Assembly (NCBI GenBank): GCA_007570785.1
Contig: ML660777.1
Span: 7,123,941 to 7,187,940 of the forward strand
DNA from: Antilocapra americana
Taxonomy: Eukaryota > Chordata > Mammalia > Artiodactyla > Antilocapridae
DNA: 64,000 nt
Direction of reading: 5' to 3'
The notes under the pieces are model-generated. The model searched no databases. It was given only the letters and a program-made list of their open reading frames with translations, and had not been told where the DNA came from. Of the stretch, positions 12,219 to 22,950 are shown piece by piece. A program made the position numbers and the translations under genes. Position 1 is the stretch's first letter. Each line of letters begins with the position of its first letter.

Positions 12219-12384
12219 AAGCTTAAATTTCTTACACCTTTGTGGTCTGCGAGTAGCTCACTTATGACATGGCCGCGGGGCAGGGGGCGGGGCTTCGAGG
12301 CTGGGGTCTTGATGATTGGTTCCCAAAGCCTTGGGCTGCACCCACTGCACACCTGACGCTGTTCCCACGCCAACCGTCCAGCCC

Positions 12385-12452
12385 CATGAGCCTCAGCGGC
12401 CCAGAATTCTCCTTCTTCCATGAGCCTCAGCGGCCCAGAATTCTCCTTCTTC
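12385..12452. repeat. Perfect 34 bp tandem duplication
   Basis: The unit at 12385-12418 is repeated without change at 12419-12452, starting catgagcctcagcgg in each copy. Perfect identity suggests a recent duplication, a polymorphism, or an assembly artefact. Confidence 0.9.
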
Positions 12453-12878
12453 CAGATCCGGAGCCATGAAGGAGGTGGAGGAGACCACGGATGGAACGCT
12501 CTTTCAGGAGCGATTCTTTGCAAACCTGGGAGGAAAACGTCTCACTCCTTCTTAAGGCCAGAGTGTTGGAAATGCACAGCGTGTAAACCAAAGGGGACCC
12601 GCTAAAGGCCTTCGTCGGGATGGCCGGGCTCCTCGTCTCGTTTCTGAAAGCCCAGTGCTTCAGGCCGTGCGGGGCCTTGGGGCTTTTTCACAGGTCCTGG
12701 GGAGATGGCGTGGCTCCGGCTGCTCTGGCGAAGGAGCTGCCCGTGCTGTACAGGCCTCAGGAAGCCAAGGAGACAACGCTCCGAGCCCCCACGGGCCTTT
12801 GAGAGCTTCATGGTCCTCTCTCTTATCAGGGGATATGGGGACGTGAAACTACACCGTAGAAGCTTGGATTTTATTGTT

Positions 12879-12898
12879 TTTTTTTTTTTTTTTTTAAC
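12879..12898. repeat. T homopolymer run
   Basis: About twenty T residues follow ggattttattg. On the minus strand this would be a poly(A)-like run, with any antisense retrocopy lying to its right. Confidence 0.75.
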
Positions 12899-13399
12899 TG
12901 TTGATTTGATTTCTTCCCTCGCTTCATGTGATAATGCGAGGTTTGGAGAAACAGTTGGAACTCACACGTGGCAGTTAGTACCTGTGAGGTGAGCTGGAGA
13001 AGGCATTTTCCGTCAGCGTTTGAGCTGCTTGGTGGTCGCCGGGGACTCAGAGTTCCGTTCTTTGTGAAGAGCTCTACGAGATTCAAACGAAGCTCGCTTG
13101 GTGCCACCTGGCTGCTTAGCTCCAGTGTTGGTTGGTTCATCTGCAAACCTCAGTGTCCACAGACCCAGGGAATCATCTTAATAAAGTTGTCGAGATGAAA
13201 AACAGAAACACCAATCCCCGCTTCCCGAAAAAAATCCTCTCAAACCTAACTGCGAGAGATGGCATAAGGAAACGATATCCAAGAGGTTCAAAGCTGACGA
13301 ACGTTTGTGACTTTTATTCTCAGATTTTGTGCCTCAATGCTGCCATTGAAATCTGCTGGCCAGATTCAAGATGAGTGAAAACTGAGTCACAAAAGTTTT

Positions 13400-13966
13400 G
13401 TGATTGTTTTAATTTATTCTTTTTCAAAGAATCCTGAAAATTAGTGAATGAAGTCTCTCATACGTTAAAAAAAGTTTGGTTTAGTTTATAGAACGTCAAG
13501 TGCAGATAAATATTTTAAATGTGATTTCAATACTTTTGAGGAAAGAAAAAAAAAGCATTTGCTTTAAGTAGTCCGGACTTTTATGAAAGCTTCAGGCACT
13601 TGCTGGTGTAGTAACTCAACTAAAAACCAGTTTAGCTGTGAATTAGCTTAATGACCTTGGTTGTTAAGCTGTAAGATAAAGAGTATGAAAATGTGAAGTA
13701 ATATTAGGCTAGTAAATGGTAGGTGAAAATGCAAGTACTAATCATTGTCAATCCAATGACAACAATAATGGCAGTTATTTAAGACTTGGTAAAGCTACAT
13801 GTATGTATGTTTATATATACCTCTCTATATGTGTACATATTTATATATAGATCTGGTATATGTGAATCCATGAAAACATTAAATGTATTTTTATTTTCTT
13901 TTAAAGTCAAGTGTTCTGATTGGGTAAAAATGTGAAAAATATTGTTAGCAGAATGGTGTAATTTAC
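13400..13966. other. Unassigned AT-rich DNA
   Basis: Nothing is recognised here apart from a TA/TG-rich stretch at about 13798-13865. Confidence 0.45.
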
Positions 13967-13982
13967 AAGAGTCATTTATTTT

Positions 13983-14332
13983 ATTTTTATTTTCATTTAT
14001 TTATTTTCTTTACATTATTGTGTTGGTTTTTGCCATACATTGACATGAATCTGCCATGGGTATACATGTGTTCCCCTTCCAAAACCCCCTCCCACCTCCC
14101 TCCTGATTCCATCTCTCTGGGTCATCCCGGTGCACCAGCTCTGAGCACCCTTTATCAAGCATCAAACCTGGGCTGGCGACTGATTTCACATATGATAATT
14201 TACATGTTTCAATGCCGTTCTCCCATATCTTCCCACCCTCGGCCTCTCCCATAGAGTCCAAAAGATTGTTCTATACATCTGCTTCTCTTTTGCTGTCTCG
14301 CATACAGGGTTATCGTTACCATCTTTCTAAGT
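13983..14332 (-). mobile_element. Ruminant L1 3' UTR, antisense, with target-site duplication
   Basis: A T-rich start (the reversed poly(A) tail) is followed by the antisense ruminant L1 3' UTR, including the piece ttgccatacattgacatgaa at 14030-14049. Only about 350 bases of the 3' end were inserted. The flanks carry a 16 base duplication with one mismatch: aagagtcatttatttt at 13967-13982 and aagggtcatttatttt at 14333-14348. Confidence 0.9.
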
Positions 14333-14348
14333 AAGGGTCATTTATTTT

Positions 14349-14813
14349 CTTACGGTAAATCTAATTTAAAATTTCTTAATTTTCAACTTGACTTTTTAGT
14401 CAAGTTTTGTTGATGGTGGTATTTGTTTTCACATGTGACTTAAAAGCAGGAAAATGTAAAAAATATGTGTGCAATTAAATAACAGAAACTGCTGTCTTTT
14501 AAACAGTACTCTTATGGGCTTCTGGTATTGTTGAACATTATGTAAAGCTAGTTTTTCCACCTAAAATAGCTAATCAAATTATTTATGACAAATTCATAAT
14601 ATCAGTAGTAATTTATGTTTTTTGGCAATAGGAACCAGATTGAATTAGACTAAACTTCTAGAAAACTACTTTTCTTGTTTTCTTTGTAGAAGAAAATTTA
14701 GATGGTTTTGAGTTTGGCAGTGATTTTTTATTTTAGTTTTTGTGCTATAGAATTCTATTATTTTCTGTTGACCAATCATGATACAATGGTATTAAGCAAA
14801 TAATACCACTACA
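14349..14813. other. Unassigned AT-rich DNA
   Basis: No repeat or gene is recognised. Confidence 0.45.
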
Positions 14814-14823
14814 TTATATAATC

Positions 14824-15020
14824 GGGCTTCCCTGGTGACTCAGATGGTAAAGAATCTGCCTGCACTAGGGAGATCTGGGTTTGATCCCTGGGTTAGGAAG
14901 ATCCCCTGGAGGAGGGCAGTATTCTTGCCTGGAGAATCCCCATGAACAGATGAGCCTGGGGGGCTACAATCCATGGGCTTGAAAGAGTGGGACATGACAG
15001 AGCAACTGAGCACAGCACAG
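14824..15020 (+). mobile_element. Bov-tA SINE, sense
   Basis: The element is close to full length, with a tRNA-derived head (gggcttccctggtgactcag at 14824-14843) and a Bov-A body ending near gcacagcacag. The flanking repeat ttatataatc (14814-14823) and ttacataatc (15021-15030) matches at 9 of 10 positions and is the likely target-site duplication. Confidence 0.9.
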
Positions 15021-15269
15021 TTACATAATCACAATAGTAAAAGATGTTTATCAGTTTACAATCAATAGCAAGACAAAAAATAAAAGATAAATATAATTGT
15101 AAGCCATAATGGAAACACGATTAACCTAAGAGTATAAAATAATTACATATAATTTGTGGGATTATATAGAGTGCTGTGGTAAATGGATGTGAATACATGC
15201 AATGTTCTCATACACCCTGCCAGTCTGTTTGGCACAATTAATCCATTTACAGTTTAGGTAATTATTTAT

Positions 15270-16378
15270 TGCCAGGGTCAGGCCTCGGTGGGTCCGGGGG
15301 TCTTGAGGGATGAGTGGTGTCGGCGGAAGAACTGAGCTGAGTCGATGTGTGGTGATGGAGCAGTCTCTCTCAGTTTATTGTTATTGGTTTACAGTTTTTA
15401 TAGCCAAAAGACATCCCCATTACATCATTACATCACCTATCATTCTATACAATTTTTTGTTTTCTACCTCCCATAGCAACCTTATCATTGAGTTCATTCC
15501 CCAAACTATCATGAAACATTCCCTTTGCAGAAGTCAGATTTTTATGTAATTAGATTTAACAATAGTATGTTTACCATTTGAATGACTTCAGTATACTTCA
15601 GTCAATCATGATAAGTACATCAACCTAAGTAGAAAGGTTACATTTCTCTTATCAGGTACAACTATGTAGAAGCTAGAGGGAAGGGCTTAAGCTTGAGACT
15701 GTTTATTCTAGTAACCTACTCAAGTTCTTAGGAGAAGAGGAAAGAGGACAAAGAGACAGTTTAGAGAGAGGAAAGAGAACTAAGAGACAGTCAAGCAGCA
15801 CTGCTTTAGCAATAAAACCCTATTAACCTTATAACTACTAAAATGAATTCCTATGTCTACATTATCCTAAAGCAATCAATATCTCCAACTATGCTGGCCA
15901 CAATTATGAGCATTCCTAATTCTCAATCGAGCCTGATTTCTTCAAGGAAGCGAGCCTCCTCCTTGGAGTGGTCAGGGGAGTGGGAGGTGGAAAGGTGACC
16001 CAAGTACGAGCCTTTCTGGTGGTGGCCTTGCCATGACCCCCAGAGAACTCTTGGTAAACTCCCCAGTAATTAGTAGGAGGAGTAGTAACCTATTTAAATG
16101 TCCCTTTCATTCCTCCTTAGCCCCCGGGGAAGGTGATCCACCTTCCCGGATCCTCTGGTCGATAAGGTCTGGGGGGATTATCTCAGGACGAATTCTTTCC
16201 AACTGTGACTGACCTACTGAGATGAGCCAATGTTCCGAGCGTGGACAGAACTTCCAAGAAAAATACCAGGGTGGGGCTTGCCCAGGATGCCCTGATAAAG
16301 AAAGTCAGCTTTGCAAATACTTTCTTAGTCTCGTGACCTTGTCATCTGAGCAAGGGGGCATCCTGACGGCTCCCGGCA
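15270..16378 (-). mobile_element. Solo LTR of a class II (ERVK-like) endogenous retrovirus
   Basis: A 1109 base block has the terminal TG and CA of an LTR and inverted ends: tgccaggg at the left and cccggca at the right. It is bounded by an exact 6 base duplication, atttat, at 15264-15269 and 16379-16384. Six bases is the duplication length of class II (ERVK-like) retroviruses. On the minus strand a TATA-like box (tataaaa, reverse complement within 15394-15405) is followed by AATAAA (reverse complement at 15374-15379), which sets the orientation. No internal viral sequence remains, so LTR-LTR recombination removed the provirus. The 79-codon plus frame at 15310-15549 is inside the LTR and is not a gene. 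Confidence 0.9.
15374..15405 (-). promoter_or_regulatory. TATA-like box and polyadenylation signal of the solo LTR
   Basis: Read on the minus strand, ggctataaaaactg is followed about 15 bases later by aataaac. This compact arrangement is what is expected around the U3-R border of an LTR. Whether it still drives transcription cannot be told from sequence. Confidence 0.55.
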
Positions 16379-16439
16379 ATTTATATGTATGATCCTATTA
16401 TATGTATGAACCATATTCTTAATCATTCTCAATTTATTT

Positions 16440-16650
16440 TGTGTAGGTCTTTTCCTTCACTTCTGTTTCCTGCTTAGAGAAATTTCTTTAGCATTTGTGG
16501 TAAAGGTGGTTTGGTGGTGCTGAATTCTCTTAACTCTCACTTGTCTGGAAAGTTTTTGATTTCATCATCGAATCTGAACAAGAGCCTTAGCTGGATAGAG
16601 TATTCTTGGTTGTAGGTTTTTCCCTTTCATCATTTTAAATATATTGTGGT
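16440..16650 (-). mobile_element. Old L1M piece, antisense
   Basis: The stretch around 16500-16640 (for example tggatagagtattcttggtt) matches a well-known antisense L1M segment. It lies in the opposite orientation to the L1 that follows, so it is either a separate old insertion or an inverted part of the same one. Confidence 0.5.
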
Positions 16651-16659
16651 ACTGCATTT

Positions 16660-17560
16660 TTAAATACAACACTGGAAGCATGACCCAGAAAGAGAAAAAT
16701 GATAAAATATGCTTAAATAGATTTTAATAAAATTTCTGCTTGGCTAAAGATGCTGCTAAGACGCAAGAGGCTGGAAGAAAATATTTGCAAATCATATTGA
16801 TAAAGGACTTTTTCCAAAACATAAAAAGAACTTAAAATGAAGCAAGAACTATTGAGAATGGGTAAAGATCAGAACATGTACCCCACTAAAGATACAGATG
16901 GCAAATAAGCATATGACAAATGTTTATCATTTGTCATTAGAGAATTGCAAATAAAAAAAATGAGATATTATTTTATAACACACTTTTTAGAATGGCTGCT
17001 CTCTGCCCCCACCAGGTGACAATAGGAAATGATGGCAAGGACCTTTCATTCACTGTTGATGAGAATACAAAGTGGTAGAGTCATTTGGAAGGTAATTGAG
17101 GTTCTAAGTATTTACCCAATTGATCTGAAAACTTAAATCCACACAAAATCCTGCATGTGAATATTTATAACAACCTTATTCATAGTCATTAAAAACTGGA
17201 AACCATCATATATCCTTTAATAGGATGTATTCATCTGCACAGTAGAATTTTATTCAGTGACAGAAATAAATGAGTTATCAAGCCACAGAAAGACATGGAG
17301 CAGTCTTAAGTGTCCCTGGAGGAGGGCATGGCAACCCACTCTAGTATTCTTGCCTGGAGAATCCCCACGAACAGAGGAGCCTGCCGGGCTGCAGTCCATG
17401 GGGTTGCAAGAGTTGGTACACAACTGAGCGACTAAGCGGTCTTAAATGCGTATTGCTGAGTTAAAGACATATCTGAAAAAGACTATATCCTCTATGCTTG
17501 TAATTACATGAAATTATAAAAAGGCAAAACTATTGAGACAATAAAACAGTGGTTGGTTAC
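16660..17560 (+). mobile_element. Old L1M ORF2 3' end, sense, interrupted by a SINE
   Basis: Decayed L1 sequence in sense orientation includes the ORF2 C-terminal region (for example gatacagatggcaaataagc at about 16890-16910) and continues through 17300. It resumes after the SINE at 17439 with aaatgcgtattgctgag. The sequence joins correctly across the SINE if one copy of the duplication is removed, which confirms the insertion. No frame remains open. Confidence 0.75.
17313..17438 (+). mobile_element. 5'-truncated Bov-A SINE inside L1M
   Basis: Only the Bov-A body is present; the tRNA head is missing. The flanks are gtcttaagtg at 17303-17312 and gtcttaaatg at 17439-17448, 9 of 10 matching, which is the target-site duplication. 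Confidence 0.85.
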
Positions 17561-17579
17561 CAAGAACCTTAATCTATGT

Positions 17580-18480
17580 TTTTTTTTTTTTTTTTTACAT
17601 CACTTGGAAAGTCAAGAGATCCCAGGAAGGACAGCAGACTGTGACAAGAAAACCTAATGCTATTACAAATGTATAAAACCATCTCACTAAGGTGGATGGG
17701 GAGATATATAATAACTTAGGTAACTTTGGAAATGAGTGAGATGCATAATAACGTAGGTAACTTTGGAAATGAGTGAGATGCATAAAACTAAATGGAAAAA
17801 CATTGTGCAAAAAATTGTATTTTAGTTGATAAGGTTCTTTGCTGTGGGGATATAGGTTAAGGATTTTGATATTACCATACATGTATTTTGAAACTGAACA
17901 ATTAGGCTAATGGATGGCAGATGGTGGGAGCCAGGTTTCTTGCTGTTGAAGTGGCAATCTAGAGATATTAAAAAAATCTTTAAAAAAATGTATGGCTATG
18001 GAAGGATTGCATTACTGGTGCTACTTGGATTTGCTAGGGTGTTAGTGTATAATAGTTCACTGTTTACTTTCACAGTTTTACAAGTTTTCTGTGTCTTTAT
18101 GGGAACAAAAGTTGGTTACTTTGGTTAATGATACTAGGTATATAATAATCATTTAAAAATATGAGAGAGTAGACAGTTTGTTGTGAAAGCTTGAAGAAAA
18201 TTTGTCTGCTAGTAACAGTTTGTAATATATTTTTAAAAAGAAATGCACAATATTAGGTGTTGACAAAGTTAGATGAGGTTGGGTCACATCTTATAGGTTA
18301 ATCCATAATACGGAAAAAGATTTGTTACTCTTTTAATGCAAAAGCAACTTGTTACATGGGTTATATGCAGAGTGAAATAAGAGTTGCTTTCTTTCTGTTA
18401 AAATGATAAATATATTTTTGATAGTACATCCTGTTAATAACGTGAAAATACAGAAAAAATGGTGTACCGTAGTCAGATAG
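17580..18480. other. Unassigned block after a long T run
   Basis: A run of about 17 T at 17580-17596 is followed by about 900 bases that look neither like the L1 on the left nor like any repeat I can name. The sequence is less AT-monotonous than the surroundings, for example 17905-17960. It could be an old retrocopy of an untranslated region or part of an L1M 3' UTR. Short frames at 17595-17882 (minus) and 17910-18128 (plus) show nothing recognisable. Confidence 0.35.
17708..17781. repeat. 37 bp tandem duplication
   Basis: The unit at 17708-17744 is repeated at 17745-17781 with one change (T to G at the ninth base). Each copy contains aggtaactttggaaatgag. Confidence 0.9.
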
Positions 18481-20006
18481 ATGAAGTTCCTTATGTCACC
18501 CACCCAAATGCTGTCAGTTGAAAGCCTATTACTTTATGTTCCATTTTTTTAATACTTTACAATCACTAACAAAATTTCTTCTCTTTTGTAAAAGCTAGAA
18601 TTCCTAATAATTGTTATTACCTGTTCAATTCACCTCAAATATTGTCAGTTTAATCCAAAACTGGTGCTGTTTCTTTTTTCTAAATACAAAGAGTATGACC
18701 CTTTCTTATATCTTCCTATAATTCTTTTTGATATTTGCTTTCTTAACTTCAAATTTAAAAACTCAGATTCAGAATAATAAAACTGTTAAAGAGGTTTTCA
18801 CACTCATACTGTCTTTGAAATTTTCTAGATGGCTGATTGTCACCAAACAGTTTTTCTCTTTGTAAAAGAAGAGATAGAAAAGGGTATGCATCTTGGTGGT
18901 CTCTGTATTTTTAGTTAGTTTGAAATGTACAGAGAGTCATGCTAGATATGAAGCCTTCATTCTTTTGAGTATCTGCAAATGAAAAAGAGAAACTTAAACT
19001 GGGTGCCTGGGATAAGTAGATACCAGTGGTAGTTGAAATATATTTCTGTAGTTGTTCTCCTTTCAGGTTGGATAAAAGAACAACCATATTCATGTATAAA
19101 GACTTTCAGTAATTGTCATCACATTGATTTATAAATTTATTTTATAATCTAGGCAGTTCATGACAAGCTCAGCAAACACTTTATGAGATGAATTAGAAGT
19201 CCCTAGATATTTGTTCTTGTCTCATTGTTCACAGTACTTTCTTACTCTTAGGATTATCATTGACTTCATCATTAAAAATGGATTGTTACTTCCACAGAAG
19301 ATTCCAGACTTCCATTCTGAAATTTCTACATATGGTAGTAAATTAACCAAAATCTGTCAGTCTCGTTATGGACAATTGGTTTCTTCTTTTCCCTTAAACT
19401 TTTTTTTACAGGTCCCTGCCTAATTATTTTGAGAGAAGTTTCAGAAGAATACTAGTTTCAGTAAAGAGCATTACCAAGTATTTTTGATGAGTTATATTTC
19501 AGGGAATAGACACATGGGCAGGTTTCTCAAGTTTGAGCTGATATGGTCACTATAAAGAGATCCTTTTCATTCTGTGGAACCAAGACAGGATTCCAAGACT
19601 CAGTTTAGTAGATGACAGCTAACGCCTCTTTGTTTTCTTCTTTAGCTATATCTAAACATCAATTTCACAGACTACATTTGTATAAACTGTAATGAAATAC
19701 TATCTAAATAGTTTCTTGTTCAGGTTGACCCTGTACAGTACAGAAAATACAGTGTGTAGAAATTCATAAATATAAATTAATGGATCAATAGGAAAAACTT
19801 ATAATAGTGACTCTGAAGAGTAGAAATATGTAGTTAAATTTGCCTTACTTACAAAATGTAGTTAAAAATGAAACAGAGTACTTTTACCAGTACCTTTATT
19901 ATTTATGACTGTGTGACTATTTACTAAATTCAGTAGGTATCCATGTTTCAGATAAGAGCTGTACTTTATTTGCATGTTTGGAGCCTAAATGTCCTTTCAG
20001 AAAACT
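18481..20006. other. Unassigned AT-rich DNA
   Basis: No repeat, gene or RNA signature was recognised over about 1.5 kb. Confidence 0.45.
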
Positions 20007-20017
20007 AGCATGGTATA

Positions 20018-20294
20018 TTGGAGAAGTCAATGGCACCCCACTCCAGTACTCTTGCCTGGAAAATCCCATGGATGGAGGAACCTGGTAGGCTGCAGTCCAT
20101 GGGGTCGCGAAGAGTCGGACATGACTGAACAACTTCACTTTCACTTTTCACTTTCATGCATTGGAGAAGGAAATGGCAACCCACTCCAGTGTTCTTGCCT
20201 GGAGAATCCCAGGGACGGGGGAGCCTGGTGGGCTGCCATCTGTGGGGTTGCACAGAGTCGCACACGACTGAAGTGACTTAGCAGCAGCAGCAGC
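20018..20294 (+). mobile_element. Bov-A2 SINE (dimer), sense, with AGC tail
   Basis: Two Bov-A monomers lie in tandem (about 20018-20155 and 20160-20280), separated by a CACTTT-rich linker, and the element ends in an AGC-repeat tail. The duplication agcatggtata occurs exactly at 20007-20017 and 20295-20305. Open frames on both strands in this interval belong to the SINE. Confidence 0.95.
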
Positions 20295-20305
20295 AGCATG
20301 GTATA

Positions 20306-20999
20306 AGTTCTATAGTTAATGAACACCCATAGGTCATAATCAATATTTCCTCTTCACAAGTCAAGTACACTCAAAAATATGTTGACTTAAATAATGAGTA
20401 AGAGGATATCTCCAGATGTTTAATTTCTACTCACAAACTCAGTATAAATGAATCATCTCATTCTTCTCTAGACATGAAGTAGTTAATAACAAGTTTATAA
20501 ATGTATAAAAATGATTCCTGGTGTATAAATGTAATTGAGTTGCGATTTAATCAACATAGCTTTAAAATATCTCCAGACAGATGTTAGCTGTCAAGCCCTA
20601 GTGCTGTCAAGTGTCATATTCTTCTAGTTTTGGTAACCAAGATACAGAGTTTTTAATGTATTAATAATTGTATCTCATGGCATCCATGGAAAGAAAGAGT
20701 GAGAAACACAAACCATAAAATGAATGACATTGAAACAGAAAATTGCTGAATACAATTAGGTGGTCAAATCATGCTTTAGAGATACTTAACTTTCAAGGAG
20801 GTAAACAGCAAATTGACACCATGTCTTGTCACCATAATTGGTAAACATGGCTATAATCCTCCTGTCAAAAGTATAAGTTAAATAACAACATTCAAAAAAA
20901 ACCAAAACAAATCAACACTTTACCTTGAGGAAGATAATAATATAAACTACATAAAAACATGGTTTTATCGTATTTGGACAAATGAGATATCTTGTACCA
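20306..20999. other. Unassigned AT-rich DNA
   Basis: Nothing was recognised here. Confidence 0.45.
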
Positions 21000-21330
21000 C
21001 ATTTCTAGCCTCAAATGGTAATATGCCTTATGAATATTTTCTCAGTGTCCTGATGCCCTCTCTAAAATTTCCTCTCCCTATTACTTTACCAGGCTCTTCC
21101 CTATTCATGTGAAATCTTTTCTTTCCCTCAAAGAGGCAGGAGGCTTCTCTTTGATGTTCCCACTGTATTGTATGCATACCGTTATTAATATGATTAGCAT
21201 TTTCATGTAAATTCTCAATTTCTTTCCCTCATTACATCATAAAGTTGATGAGGATTATACCTTATTGATATGTGTCCCCAGTGAATAAATCCTACTCTCA
21301 ATAGATGTATGTTTAATTGAATAGTCTATT
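21000..21330 (-). mobile_element. Possible L2 fragment, antisense
   Basis: The part at about 21235-21325 (pieces such as gatatgtgtccccagtgaataa and a following tgtttaattgaatag) resembles the reversed 3' end of the old mammalian L2 LINE. The match is diverged and could be over-read. Confidence 0.4.
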
Positions 21331-22239
21331 GATAGTTTTTTTGGATAATTTATTTTTCCTCAATATTTTTTCTTTTTAGCTTATTTATTTATATAGGGCA
21401 AATGACAGCTCATTGTCACCTTTTAAGATCTTTTTCTGGTCATAGTGTCTTTATACACGCTTATCCCTTACTGTGTTAACGAAACATTGAGAATGTTTTA
21501 AAATGAAAGTACTCATATGATGGACTTTGTTACAAATAATAAATTATTTTTCATCCATTTGAAAGCATAACTGTATGATAAAATATAATTCTTTACTAAG
21601 TAAGGATGCAAATTTCTATATAATCCTGTTTATTTATATTTCTCAAATGAGAACAGTAGGATTTTATTTGACTTAATTTGTGTAAGCTTGAATACATTTA
21701 ATTATGCATCTGTGGTTTAATTACCATCAGGAAGTTAAAGAACTTGTATTGTCGTACAACAACAGCATAATTGAGAAATGAATACTAAAATACTCTAGAA
21801 AATTTTCACTGGGCAGATTCCAGGATTTTCATTTAAAAATGGCACAGACTGGATTAAAGAGCAACAAAAACAAAAAAACTTGTCTTTGACTGCTGAGAAG
21901 TTGTATTCTGCTAAAGTTGTGTTACATAAAATATGGCAAAGCAAATTTCAGTGCACTCTACAACAGTGAATTATTTGTACAGTTACCATGGTTTCCAAAT
22001 GAAAAATTTGTGAAACTTAATGTATATGTCCAGGTTCCAGTAAACTAAATAACAGTTGATTGGGTAATTAAATCTTCTAATCATTTGCTTGGTAAATGGA
22101 TTATAGAAGTTGGGTCAAATATGAGCATACTAAAGGCAAGAGATAGTGTCCAGCGTGTTTTTCACTATTCTGATAAAATTTTATACATCACTGAATACTC
22201 TATGCTTTCTTTGATATTTCTTTTGCATATGTAATTTAT
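21331..22239. other. Unassigned AT-rich DNA
   Basis: No feature was recognised. Confidence 0.45.
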
Positions 22240-22480
22240 TCCACTGAACTGCCTTCTTCTCTCATTCTGTTCCCCCTTATCTCTTATTGCCCCAGTGCCA
22301 ATTCACAAACTGCTACCCATCCCTCAAGTTTTGGCTCAAACATTTGTAACTCAGGTGTCAAACATGCCTATAACCCATACTCTGCTGCAAGATTATTGTC
22401 CATTCTAAGAGATTTATATTATCCTGCTTGATTTCAGTTGCCTATCGTTGCCAGGGTCTATTACTTTTTTTCATCCCAAC
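22240..22480 (-). mobile_element. Possible L2 fragment, antisense
   Basis: The stretch near 22300-22360 (ccctcaagttttggctcaaa) resembles the reverse complement of the L2 3' region. Similarity is weak. Confidence 0.35.
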
Positions 22481-22521
22481 ACTGATTCACATTTGGAACT
22501 CAGTTCTCTTTTGTTGATCTA

Positions 22522-22522
<1 letters not shown>

Positions 22523-22564
<42 letters not shown>

Positions 22565-22575
22565 ACACAAACACT
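22523..22575. repeat. (AC)n microsatellite
   Basis: About 18 uninterrupted AC units are followed by an interrupted end containing AGAC and AAAC. It is likely to be length-polymorphic. Confidence 0.95.
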
Positions 22576-22950
22576 TTTTTATACTGATTGTTAAGACATC
22601 TCTCCTTCAAAAAACTCTTTTCATCTTTTATTTACCAGAGCTTTAATCTGTTGATTTATTACCTGGCACTTTGACTTGCTCCTATTACTTGCCAGAACTT
22701 GCAAAAATCATTCCCTCTCATTATTATGGGGTGTGATTCTACTGACTAAGCATAAATTCACCTGCAACCTTCCTTCCAATCTTGCTATTAGGTTTGCCAA
22801 ACCATGGGCTTTCTTCCGCATGTCCCAGCTTTAGACAGAGTCTGAGAGTATTTGAGAAGTGATGAGATTGATATCAAGTTCCATTCCCCAATGAAACATG
22901 ATTTCAGCTCCCTTCCATGAACCCCCACACTTAAAATTTGACAGTAACTA

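Larger units (their letters stand above)
12240..13380. promoter_or_regulatory. CpG-rich block, possible CpG island or GC-rich retrocopy
   Basis: Within an otherwise CpG-poor, AT-rich window, 12260-12860 has many CpG dinucleotides and a GC-box-like stretch (gggcagggggcggggcttcg) at 12280-12299. CpGs continue, more thinly, to about 13290. This could be a genuine CpG-island promoter or a fairly recent GC-rich insertion. Several overlapping frames of 60-107 codons exist on both strands, but none is long or recognisable. A T run at 12879-12898 divides the block. I cannot tell which strand, if any, is transcribed. Confidence 0.4.

Noticed and set aside
12620..12811. Short frames in the CpG-rich block as a small mitochondrial-type protein
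   Set aside because: An Arg/Leu/Ala-rich start can arise from any GC-rich DNA. Overlapping frames exist in several phases and on both strands, and I recognise none.
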